Shown in pieces: positions 14,401 through 26,400 of a DNA stretch of 64,000 nucleotides. A program made the position numbers and the translations under genes. The notes beneath the pieces are model-generated. The model worked only from the letters and a program-made list of their open reading frames with translations. It searched no databases and had not been told where the DNA came from. Every line of letters starts with the position of its first letter. Position 1 is the first letter of the stretch. The stretch is from assembly GCA_029851415.1 (NCBI GenBank), contig CM056744.1, positions 121,986,838 through 122,050,837 of the forward strand, in the 5' to 3' direction. The DNA comes from Eretmocerus hayati (lineage: Eukaryota; Arthropoda; Insecta; Hymenoptera; Aphelinidae).

Positions 14401-17400
14401 CTCGCATCAGATGTGCAACCATAGAGTCAGCGAACTCTCTGTCGCGTACGTAATGCATCCGCCATCGGACGATTCCTGGCTCAGGCTGCTACGCTGGAAA
14501 TCGACGATCGAAGAACTCGTTTCTTACAGAGGTCCTGAGAGGTGGTATCGTTGATCAAACTCAGCTGTTCGTGGGTACCGTATGCACGGCTTGCCAAATC
14601 CTGTGTTGGCGACTTTGATGGACTTTGGTAAAGAGCAAGAATTTGGATAATCTATATTTGTGCTCGCGATTGTTGCTCTGGCTCTGATTTCTTGCAGGCG
14701 ACATGTTAGTTGGCCCAATTGACCAGTCGCCGATTTCAGCCGCTGGAAAAGTCCGATAATTCGAATTTTGGTCAAATGAGGTAAGTGTGACCAACGTGCC
14801 TTCTGTGCCCAACATGCCCACGTATGTCCATCAGAGGGATGGGTATAATCGCTGACCTTGCCTCAAACTGGTTTTACCTCTGTCATATTGAAATATGAGC
14901 AATTAGTGTTTGAGATCGACCCCGGATGATTTCTGCGCTTTACAGGAAATTTGAAGTGATTTTTCCATTTTTTGTGTTTGCACAAATAAGTAATTGCGTT
15001 TAGTAACAAAGGTGCCAAAAATGTTTGGTTCGGAGACCATCTTGATCTTAACGTGTACTGACGCATTCGATATCGTTTTTCAAGACCTTTGAAATCTTTC
15101 TATCAAGTTTGGAAATCTCAGATCTGTATTTTGTGTGCAGAGTACACGGAGATGATTGTTCAAACATTGAGGCCAACATCGGAGTGGATACCCAACATGC
15201 CCTCATATGGTTATCTCGAAAAGACGTACAGTATGACTTTTTTACCACTCAGAACGTATTCATCGCGTTTAAGTAGGTCCGAAAAAGTGTGTCGGTCCGG
15301 CAAAAAACTCCAAATGTGGTTTGCTCGGCAACAAAACCAGTTTTATGCTCTCTATCACCGATTTTAATTGTTTCAAATAATGGGAGGCAAGCTTGGTAAG
15401 CACTTGTGTAAGCTCCCAAAAATCACTTGTTGGAAAAATCACGACAGCTCGGCCCCAGTTAGCTACAATTGAACTGACCATGACACATTCTGTAGGTCTT
15501 AAAACAAGCTTTGAACCGAGTTAAGGTGCGTTGGAAAATTATTGAGATGGGCCATAGTTAGAGAATGGTCTCATTGAGGCGGAGGGGGGGGGAAGTTGGG
15601 TACACTTACCTTATCAAAAAAATTTGATCAACCAGGGAAAATGAGATGATGACAACAATCGTGGTATCACGAGCGCGTCGGCTGATCATTATCAATGACC
15701 ATGAATACTCAACTTTCCTCTTTGTAGAACATTGGATGTGCTTATGTGGATGTGAGTTGAAATCGTTCGAGAGCATAATATGTTACGAGCCATTTATTTT
15801 ATTTGATCATATAGTGGGCCCATTTTCATTTGAAGTTAGCAGTTTTATTTGCTTGGCTGCACGGGTGAAACGTCGAAATTCGCGTTTTATTCAGAGTACT
15901 GTCTTAGTATTTTCATCGTGTTTTCGATAATTGGCCGCGATGCTTGTCGAGTTAAAGAATCGAGTGTTAAAGAATTTTACATGGCTCGACGCGCAAAGTG
16001 GCATATGCGTCTCGGGCCAAAAACTTTGTTCTTCACGATAACCTTGTTGGACGTCGGCGAAGCCAACAAATTATTCGCAAAGAACAAAGTTTTTGGCACT
16101 CGACGCATAATATACTACTAGCGTTTTTGCCTTACTCGCTATCGCTCGTTCGGCTTGTAACTGTTCTTGATAAGTCATAGGCACCAGAAATGCTTCTATA
16201 GTTCGATAAGAGTAGTTGTAAAATAATGATTGCTGATCAATTCAAGGTGTCTAAAAAAAGTTTTAAAATAGTTCGCAAAATTGGTATTATATCAAATTAT
16301 ACTGGCTAATTGTGGAGATATAACTTCAAGTAAGCAACAATGAATATTGCGGAATTGCATAGTTTCTTTTCAATTAGCTGAGTTGGTATATCTTTGATGA
16401 ATCGATTAGGCTGAAAAACTTCCGTTACATGGCGTGAATGTAAAGGGTTAATCAAAGCGATGTCAATTCAATTCATTGTGCAGTGTGCATAAGTTGACCG
16501 TTGATCTCCGGACTTGGTGCATATAAGAGCAACTACAAACTAGAACAAATTAGGCCAAACTAGACCGAACTAGACCAACCCGATTGCACCAAACAAAACC
16601 GAATTAGACCGACCTAGATTGTACTAGACCTAATTGGACCGAACTAGATCGTATTAGACCATACTAGACTGAACTAGACCGAATTAGACCGGAGTAGGCC
16701 GAACGAGACTTAATCACCCCAAACTAGACAGAGCTAGACTTAATTAGACCGAACTGAACTGATATAGATTGAATTGGCCCGATCTAGACCCAACTACACC
16801 GAGCTAGATCGAAAAGGACCAAATTAGACCGACCTAGATAAAAGTAGACCGAATTGGACGGAACTACGCCGTATTTGACAATTCTAGACTGAAATAGACC
16901 GAATTAGACCTTCTCTCATTGCTCGAGCTTTTCAAAGTGATGGAAGAGCAATGAGAGTTTACCACTGACACGCGGCTCAAGTGGCCGAATGTTCGATGGT
17001 TAGAACGTCCTTATATACGAAAGTTCATCTTCGTTAAGCGCTTGCGAGAAAAGCGATTTTAACCCGCTATTTCTATTTGATTTCTCACCATTTTTACTTT
17101 TGGCAGGTCTTCGGCCTTCTGCCGGAGATATAAATATTTAATCATGACACTCGATCGATATGATCGGATATCGTATTCATCACTCGCGGGGATTTCAAAT
17201 TATGGAAGTATATTTGATCGGTCTTTGCGAGTTAAAGTCAGCTGGTATTTCTGAAATTGATCGAGAGTGGAGAAAAATCCATTCTCGATTGGTGCCAAAA
17301 ATTTCAGCAGTACCAGCTGACTTTAACTCCGAAAGACCGGTCAAATACACTTCTTTAATTCGAACTAGACCTAATTTAACTGAACTAGACCGAACGAGAC

Positions 17401-20400
17401 CTAATTACCCCGAACCAGACCGAGCTAGACCGAGCTAGACTCACTTAGACCGAAGTTGACCGAATTAGACTAAACCTAACCTAATCAGAAATGAATAGAC
17501 CGCATGAGAACAGGTTAGACCGAATTTGACTCAATAACGCCAATCTAGACCAAACCAGACCGAACTATACCATTTCAGCCCGGTACTTCCCACCCCCGTC
17601 CCCAATATCATCCCCAACCATCCATCCAGACATTAATCCACCCATTCATTCATCCATGCACCCCCTACCCACCACCCTTATACAACCACTTATTATACTG
17701 GATTGAACAAATTAAATCTAGACTGCCTAGTATAACTTTGCAAGTTTTGACAAGTGTTGTGGTTTGGTGATTTTATGTAGTAATCTCTCTTTGAAATTCA
17801 TTGAAGTAAAATATTCTGATAGTTAACCTAACGAAATTGTTGCAAAGCGTTGCAAGCAATAACTGGGTGCTTACTTCTTGAAGTTACCAAATGAGAATTT
17901 CAAGTATGCCAACATCCTATTCTTTCGTCTCATTCCATCACCAGCGTTGCCAGAAATCAGTCAGTCCCCTGTATAAAACAGCTACACTTTACAAAAGCAA
18001 TGAATGCGCACACATTGCATGTAATATAAATAAGAACGCACGAACCATCAGAAGCCAATAGAATCTGGCATTTAAAGATATTTGACTTTGAGAATACTTA
18101 TATTGTAGAGCTTAAAACATGTCATCGATGAATGACCTATTTCCACTATGTTTTCTTAGCATGAGCCCTTGTGGGCAATACCAAAGTCTGTAACTCTAAA
18201 GCCATTGAGCATCCAACTGTACACCTTCAGATATCGTCTTTGGAGGTTGGATGAGACTGTTCACCAAAACCAGAGACCTACATCTCGTGCACTCCTGGTT
18301 AGCTGAAATCGATATAAGTTTCGCAAAAAATTTACGTTATTTTTGTGCCTCCACGCTACTTCTCTGTACCATTGCCATAATCCATAACCCATCATTCACC
18401 AACCTACCCATGACCCATACGGCCACCCGACACGGACCCACTCACCCATCTACCCACTCATCCACCCACCCATGATATTTCAGTCCTTCCACTTAGGCAA
18501 CCAGATACGAAGGATCCGGACGAACAAAATTTAGACTGGCGCTTAATTATTGGAAAAAAAAAACTTGATGATGCAATTACATTGGAATGCCTCACAGAGT
18601 ATCCAAAATAACACACGACGTAACCAGTGAATGAATCGAACAATCTTTTACCAATTCCTCATAACACATTCCCACCAATTCACCAACCCGTGTCCCACAC
18701 GGCCACTGATTCACCTATCCATGACCCATACGACCACCCGATCACAGACCCACTCATCGACCCATCACCCACGGATTCACAAACCTTCCCATGACTCATA
18801 CGGCCACCCAATCACCGAATAAAACCCAACTGGACCAAACTAGAGCAAACTACACCGGATGAGGCCTAGGTACACGTAATCAGACCTATTTCCAGCATTT
18901 CTAATCCCATGACTATGCTTCATTTCTGATAATTCATTCCTCATCACAGACTCCGCAAAACTCGCTCCTCATAACTCGAGTTCCTCATGACTCGAGTCCC
19001 TCATAACTCGAGTCCCTCATAACTCGAGTTCCTCATGACTCGAGTTCCTCATAACTCGAATTCCTCATGACTCCTCGTGACTCGAGTTCCTCATAACTCG
19101 AGTTCCTCATGACTCGAGTTCCTAATAACTCGAGTTCCTCATGACTCGAGTTCCTCATGGCTCGAGTTCCTCATAACTCAATTCCTCATAACTCATGAAT
19201 CGTTCTTCACAGGTGTTTATACCTCATCCTCCATAATTTGTGCCTCATACCTCATAGCAATCCATCCATCCATCGACTCACCCACCCACCACCCTACCCA
19301 ACCATCCACCCACCCATTACACTTCACCCCTTCCGAAAAGGCGACCCGATGTGTGGCATGTGGACGGACAAATTTTGCCTGGCTCCTTAATTGTTATAAT
19401 GTATAATTAGTAAGCACGATATAGTGGCAAAAGCGATATAGCTACACGGTGTCGAGGATCTCTCATTCTCCATTCAGCGATCTTTATCTGTACAATGAAT
19501 ACCAAAACGAGGGAATCGGGCGCGCGTTATCTGTGCGATAATATTGATACAGGCGATAAGACTCGAGAGCTCACTCGACACCGAACAAGCAGCAAAACAT
19601 TTGGCATAGTTAGTAGTATAACAACTGCCGATGGTTTTACTGAGCCGATAAACACCTTGAAGCGTGTTATCTACCAACCGTAAAGGTAACATGCACCAAG
19701 TGCAACCCTGAACGCAATTGGGCAGAATCAATTATCCCGAGCTCGAGATTACTTTGAGAAAAGTCGCCGGTTCGAGGAAACGGTCAACCAAAATCGGCCC
19801 TCAATGAGTACCTGTGTATTTCACCCGCAAAATCACGAAATTCTGCTGATTCTTCAGCTCAGAATACGATTGGCTCGAATATTGAAAAAGAGCAACGCTC
19901 GACACAAATCAGAGGCTGCGATCGCGCGAACGTGAAAAAGCGGAAGCGCATCGGAGCTGTACCCATCTCGGGAGAGTGGCATCCTTGGCGTTTATGCGGT
20001 TCATGCGTGGCACGCATACTCGCGGCATGTGACCTCTCCTGGTTTCGAGCAATGGCTTATATTTTCTCTCGAGCAGTTGAGGCAAAATCGATCGTTTCCG
20101 CGAGATCGTGCAGGAAGTTGTCCCAAGCTGCGGATTAAATATTGCCAATGACGCTCGAGGCCCCGACGACGAGTCGTCACCAAGATTAGAGCCTTCCCAT
20201 TATCCGATACGAGATCAATTCCCCTCGCGAATAACTCCCATCTGGCGAGCATGAAAAATTAGCTTCGTTCAAAGTTGTCGGAGCTCGATCCGGGCGAGTT
20301 CTCGAACTCTGGCACTGTGCGCGAAGCTCGGAAATGGCAACGCACGTGCTTTTATGGAATCAGCGACCGAGCGGAAGCACGACCACAAGTGCGGTTGTAA

Positions 20401-23400
20401 TTATTGCGTTACGCAATTCCACACATCTCTCTCCATGGACGAAGCCGCGCGATGGGAAACGGATGCAAAAACAAGCCGTAAATCCGAGCGACGCGCTGCT
20501 GCTGCTGCTGCTGCGCTGTTCCGCGTCTCATCCGCGAAGGGTAATCGATTGCAACAATTTAAGAGACTGAATGTGTTGTCCTATTCCGTGACTGGACGTC
20601 ACAGACGAGATTTCGACGTATTCTCCTCTCGAATGGTCGATCGCCAATTTTCTTCGAGTTTTACGAGTACCCACGGACAAATGGTAGAACGGAGGACGAT
20701 GATCCTGAATTGCGTGTGCGATGGCCTGGATCTCGGCCTTTTTTTTTTTTTTTTTTTTTTTAGGAGGGGAAAATGCATTAGGCACGATAGGAGAGCTCCT
20801 GCTCTCCCCTGTGTGGGACTCCCAGAGACTTTGGTATACCCACTAAAAACCCCTCCGACACACCGACCAGTCGGGTACCGCGTATGCATTACTTCCAACT
20901 GGCCGGCACGTTAGGCGCTGGCACGCGCATCCTCCGTTGCTCCTTCACGTCTTCTTCTTCACGATGATGCTGTTGGTTACACCGATGCTCGGATGAGCAC
21001 CAGTAGTATCCTCTTCACCTGCCACCACGTTCATGGCGTTGTAGCTCTCGCTCCTTTGCTTCCTTGTTGGAGATCGCGAGTTTCACGTACTCTGCGATCA
21101 GTTTCCAGTCCTCTTCGCTCCGAAGCATGGCTCCCACGATGTTTTCTGGGCTGAGAGATCGCCCCAGGCGACCCTCTAGCTCCGCTCTTTCTGTTCCCGT
21201 GTCCGGGCACTCGAAGAGCGCGTGCTCCGCGTTATCCCACGGGTCATCGCACATTTGGCACACTGACGAGTTCCTCTTCTTAAACCTGTAAAGGTACTCA
21301 CCGAAGCAACCGTGGTCGCTGAACGCCTGGGTGAGCCAGTAGTCCACTTCTCCGTGAGTACGCTCGACCCACTTGTCGAGCTGGGGTATGAGCCGGTAGG
21401 TCCATGCTCCGTCCGCTTCTGGGGAGTCCCATTCCGCCTGCCACGCGGTCAGGGTTTCCTCTCGTTCCTGGTCACGGATCACTCCCCTGTGCGCTGGCCT
21501 CACTTCAGCGACCACGGTCTTGAGCCTCTCTACAGCTCTCCAAACGCGGACCCTCTCGTCGATGAGGAGACGAATGGGGGGCGTCTTGGCGAGAACGCAA
21601 GCAGCGTCGTGGGACAGGGTCCTGTAGCTGCTGATAACCCGCATCGCCGCTCGGCGGTGCACTGGTTTCATCCACTTATCGATGTCAGCGCCACGCGCAG
21701 TCTGGCCCCATATGGGTGCTCCATAGAGCATCACGGAGGAGCTCACGGTGTTGAGGAGCTCTCTCCTTGAGGGTTTCGGACCTCCTATATTGGGCATCAA
21801 TCGCTGCAGAGCAGCCCCAGTCCTGTCTGCCTTCTGGGAAGCCTCTTGGAGGTGTCGCTTGAACGACCACTTGTCATCAAGCCACATTCCGAGGTATTTC
21901 ACAGCTCTCTTCTGTGGGACCTCTTGGCCTTGAATGAGGAACACCGGCGGTTTGCAACCACGGTATCCACGCCGTTTGGTGACGACGACTGCTTCGCACT
22001 TCGGAACCGCAAGCTCGAGATGCTTGCTATCCATCCGTTCCACGACACGATCCAAGCTCTCGTTGGCCGTGTCCTGTAGATCTAGCGGATTTGGAGCGAC
22101 GACGACCAAGGCAACGTCATCCGCGAATCCAACCAGTTCCGCACCTTCGGGAAGCTCCATGTCCAGGAGGTCGTCATACTGGACATTCCAATCGAATGGG
22201 CCCTTCACAGACCCCTGTGGGACTCCTGCGGAGAGTGCCAGTTCCATGCTCCCTTCATCTGTTTCAACCACAACAGATCGATCCCTGAAATAGTCACTCA
22301 CGAGTGTGAGGAGGTAGCCGGGTACTCTCCCTACTAGCGACCTGTAGATAATCTCCCAGCTTGCCGAGTTAAACGCATTCTTTACGTCCAACAGGATAAT
22401 TGCACAGTAGCCGCCGGGTTTAGGAACGAGGTTGAACGTCCTTTCGACGGCGTTTTGTACCATTTGCACAGCGTGTAGAGTGCTGTGGCCCTTTCGAAAT
22501 CCGAACTGCCGCGAGGACAGCCCACCTGTTTGCTCGTAAGCTCTCTCAAGACGATTGAGCACCATCCTTTCAAAGAGCTTTCCCAAGTTCTCCAACATCC
22601 CCAAAGGCCTCTGCGACGACGCTGCCATGGGGTCCCCTTCCTTACCTTTCGGTATGAGAACGAGTTTCTGGCGTTTCCATCGCTTGGGGAAGACGCCGGC
22701 TTCCAGGCATTTATTGAACAGCTCAAGTATCAGGGAGGGTCTCGTCTCTACAACGAGTTTCAGCACCTCGTTGGGGATCCCATCGAGGCCTGGTGCCTTG
22801 CCATTCGTGAGTCTCCTCGCTGCGATTCGAAGTTCGCTTTCCTCGAACGGCGGGATGGGCTCAGTCACTGGTGGCGGGAAGGTCACCCTTCCCTCTCCCC
22901 TTGGAAACAACGCTCCTACTATCCTCAACAAGGTTGGCTTGTCGGTCGGTGCTGAGCAGCCTAGCTGTGAGCGGAGCTTGCTCATCACGACTCTATAAGG
23001 GGTCCCCCACGGATCATCATTCACCATGTTGCAGAGTGCCTGCCAGCATCTCTGTTTACTCTTCCGTATGGCATAGCGGAGTTTGCTCCTCGCCTGCTTG
23101 TACAACCTGGCATCCGCTTCTGCTGTGGGGCGATTCTTTTTTCTCGAGCGTTGCGCCCGTCTGCGCTTGGCATTTGAATCCTTCCGAAGTTGCGCAATCT
23201 CTGGTGTCCACCAGTAAGCCTGCTGGCGCCACTTCCGCGGACGTTTCCTACGAGGCATAGAAGCATCGCAGGCCGCTGCAATCATATTCGTCACCATATC
23301 AGCCATCTCTTCAGGGCGAGCGTTCCGAGGTTGCTCGGGTGTTTGCGTGATTGCCTCATTGAACTTATCTCTGTCGAGCTCTTTCACTTTCCAGCCCACT

Positions 23401-26400
23401 GGAGGCGACGTACGCTCGTACGTGCGTATGCCTCCGATCGTGAACTGGATAGGGCAGTGATCGCTCAGAATCTCGCTGTCAAGGACAGCCCACGTGTTCA
23501 CCCGTCGAACTATTGAGGAGCTCACAAAGGTCAGGTCGAGGACCGACGAAGCGCCTAACCGATGGAATGTCTCGCGGCCGATCTGGTTCATGACGACGAG
23601 CCCGAGCGTCGTCATCAGGTCGTACAAGAGAGAGCCTCTACGGTCTTGGGGTCCTCCGCTCCAAGCTGGTGCTTTGGAATTGAAATCCCCAGCAACTATC
23701 AAGGGCTCTGAACATAGCCTGATACTGTGCTCGAGGGCATCAAGCTCACGGTCGAAGAGCTCTATCGGATCATTGGGTGAGTAATAGCAGCTATAAACTG
23801 CGACACCATCCACCACTCTTTTCGCGAAACCGGGACCGCTTTCGGGCCTAGCGCTCTCCCGGAGATCTTTATTAAGGATCTGGACGACTGCTCTCTGGCT
23901 CGTATCCAGAGTAGCTCTACTGAAGCTCGCCCCCACTTGCGGTTCAGAGATCAGTAGGATGTCGATGCCTTTTTTGGCTGCGTCACTGGCTAAGAGGTCG
24001 TACGCCCGCCCACTTCTGTTTAGATTAGCTTGTAAGAAGCTAGCCATTTCCTCTTCGGTTTCTCTGGGAACCGGGTCCCGGACCACCTCGCGCTTGCCGG
24101 AACGCGGCGCACGTCGCGACTCCTGAGATGTGGTCGCAGTCCACACCAAGCCTATGGCACTGGAGGCACCTGGGTGGGTTGGTGCACGCTGCTGCTATGT
24201 GTCCATCAACGCCGCAGTTGAAGCAAAGTTTACCTTTCTTCTCCTGCTTGCAATCCGCTGCCACGTGTTTATAGCCGAGACAGTTGAAGCATCTCAGCAC
24301 TGAAACCCTCTCTCGAATCCTAGCATTCACCCATCCGATCCTTATGTGCCCGCTCTGTAACAGAGGTTTCGCTGCAGTCACGGAGAGCACGACAACAGCC
24401 AGCTGGGTGCCTCTGTAGGCTGGCCGCAGGGCCTTGATAATCACCTCTTCATTTTCGCCGTCTGGCAAAGCATCCCGGATCGCCTTCGTGATTTCGGCCT
24501 TGGTGGTATCCAAGTCGATGTCGCGAATGTCGACGGCCACGGTCTGTTGGAGCTCCCGAACTACCATATCTTCTCCAAGGGAAGATGCTATTGTTTGCCT
24601 GACCTCTGCTACTTTTGCTCCCTTTTGTAGCTCAATCAACAATTCCCCAGATTTGGTTTGTCTAACCTTGTTAAACTTGTCACCAGCGAAAGTTCCGTCA
24701 ACTTTGGATTTTATCAGTTTCAAGGTCTCCGCGTAAGTCGCGTTCCCAGCCTTCTGTTTCACGACGATTGCATCTGGCCGGACCCTAATCCTATCGGCCT
24801 TCCGTTTCGATTTCTTCTCCTTCTTCGGTCTTGCCCGTCTCCGCTGCGTCTCCCACTCCATTTCACTGTCAGTGGCCACGTTGCCACTGACGCTACCTTT
24901 CCTCGAGAAGGGGGTAGCTGGCTGGGAGCTCGGGGCGAAAAGACCTTGTGGAGTTTGGTCACTCCTCTGGACCCGTAACCGGAGATCCTTCCTCTTCGGT
25001 CTCCTCTTCTCCTTATCGTTCTCCGATGGTGGAGAAGACTTTTTCCTTTTGTTGCTCCCTGATGGGGTACATTGCCCGTTAGAAGCAGTCCCAGATACAT
25101 CGGCATTTCCACTAGGAGTGTGGTCGATGCCTCTCGCTACACTCCTGAGAATGGCACCGAATTCTCTCCTGAGAGACTCTCCCTGCTTTTGGACTCCAAT
25201 GAGTCGCTTCACGTTGAGGTTGAGGTCTCCAAGCTCTGCCCTTACGCCCTTTGGTGTGTTGTTCACCGTCTTGGCGATGTTGTTCATCTCCTGCAGGTGG
25301 GATCTGATATCCTGCATGAGACTCTCTTCTTCCCTATAGAGAGAGTTGATCCCTCCCCATTTCACCAGGAGCTCCTCTCTCATTGAGCTCATCTGCGAGC
25401 TTGATGAGCCGCCCCCAGAACCCGAAGGGCCGTTTGCCGGAGCCACCGGGGGTTTCACTTGGCAGTAACTCCCGGTGGGATTCGCCACGTTCGGCAGCCT
25501 CTCTTCTTGCGACGAGCTCTTCTTCCTCTGATCGGCACCGTCGAGATCCATCGTGTTGTCATCTTCGTCGTTCTCTGTTGATGACAGTTGGGCGGGACAC
25601 CCAGATAGCAGGTTCGCTCTGAAATTATCCAAATTTTTCTTTGTTCCTGCCATTTTTTATTTTCTCCTTCTCTCTTACTCGATGTGTCTTTGTTTGTGTT
25701 GATGGACACACTAACTCGAGCCAACCACCGCCAGCACCCTGGTCCTGGATCCTCCCACTTACCGACCGCGCCTACAGTCCGGTGGCCTCAGATGACGTTC
25801 CAACCCCCGCACCCTGCAGCATGGTCCCATCCGGTCACCAACCGGCACTACTACAGAAGCGGGATTTGGGGTTCCCCCCTACCGTTGGCGGGACAGCCTC
25901 CCCTCGTGGTTGGCGAAGGGTTCGGGTCCCCCTACTACCGGCGGCCCAGGAGCGATCACTGGTTTTAACGCGGTACCCTCCAGAGTGGGCGCGGACACAG
26001 CAAGGGGAGGCCTGGATCTCGGCCTGGATCATCACCAAACTCATACTCACCAAGGTCATTTAATGTCTTCGAATCAGAGCCAAAATCTTTCCCCATGCGT
26101 GGTTTCTTCATGCAAGGTCAATGGTTCGGTCGACTGCAGATTATCGTGGCATGAATAATCGGGCAATATGCTTGGCTGATAACTAGTTGATGTAGATCCT
26201 TTCACGACAAGATTTCCATCAGGAATCATCACTACCACAAATGAAATACTTCTGATTGCCGGTCAACTCTAACCGTGAAAATGAAATAGGTAGTTTCGGA
26301 AATGTGGTACAGAGTCGGTTCATCGTGGGGTAATCCTTACGGTATCATGTTGTTTTTAATACTCGGTGTGCGCATTAATTATCTGCGAGGGTTTCGTAAA

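Larger units (their letters stand above)
20739..26008 (-). mobile_element. Full-length R1-clade non-LTR retrotransposon, 5.27 kb
   Basis: In transcription order (minus strand) it has a 5' UTR of about 355 bp (26008-25654), ORF1, ORF2 overlapping by 8 nt, a 3' UTR of about 250 bp (21014-20762) and a 23-nt A tail (read as T at 20739-20761). A 16-bp direct repeat flanks it. Both frames are open without frameshift or stop, so it may still be competent. Three CCHC knuckles in ORF1, an AP-type endonuclease, a reverse transcriptase and a C-terminal CCHC motif place it with the R1 clade (R1, TRAS, SART, Waldo relatives). It sits in bestrophin intron 1 in the same orientation as the gene. The empty target reads GGCCTGGATCTCGGCCTGGATC, which itself contains a 10-bp repeat. 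Confidence 0.92.

Noticed and set aside
20354..20914. 186-codon frame with an alanine run on the plus strand
   Set aside because: It runs through a (GCT)n microsatellite and the retrotransposon tail, so it cannot be an original host gene.
24048..24149. Longer start for retrotransposon ORF2
   Set aside because: The upstream extension has no ATG; the ATG overlapping the ORF1 stop is the natural reinitiation site and begins the endonuclease domain.
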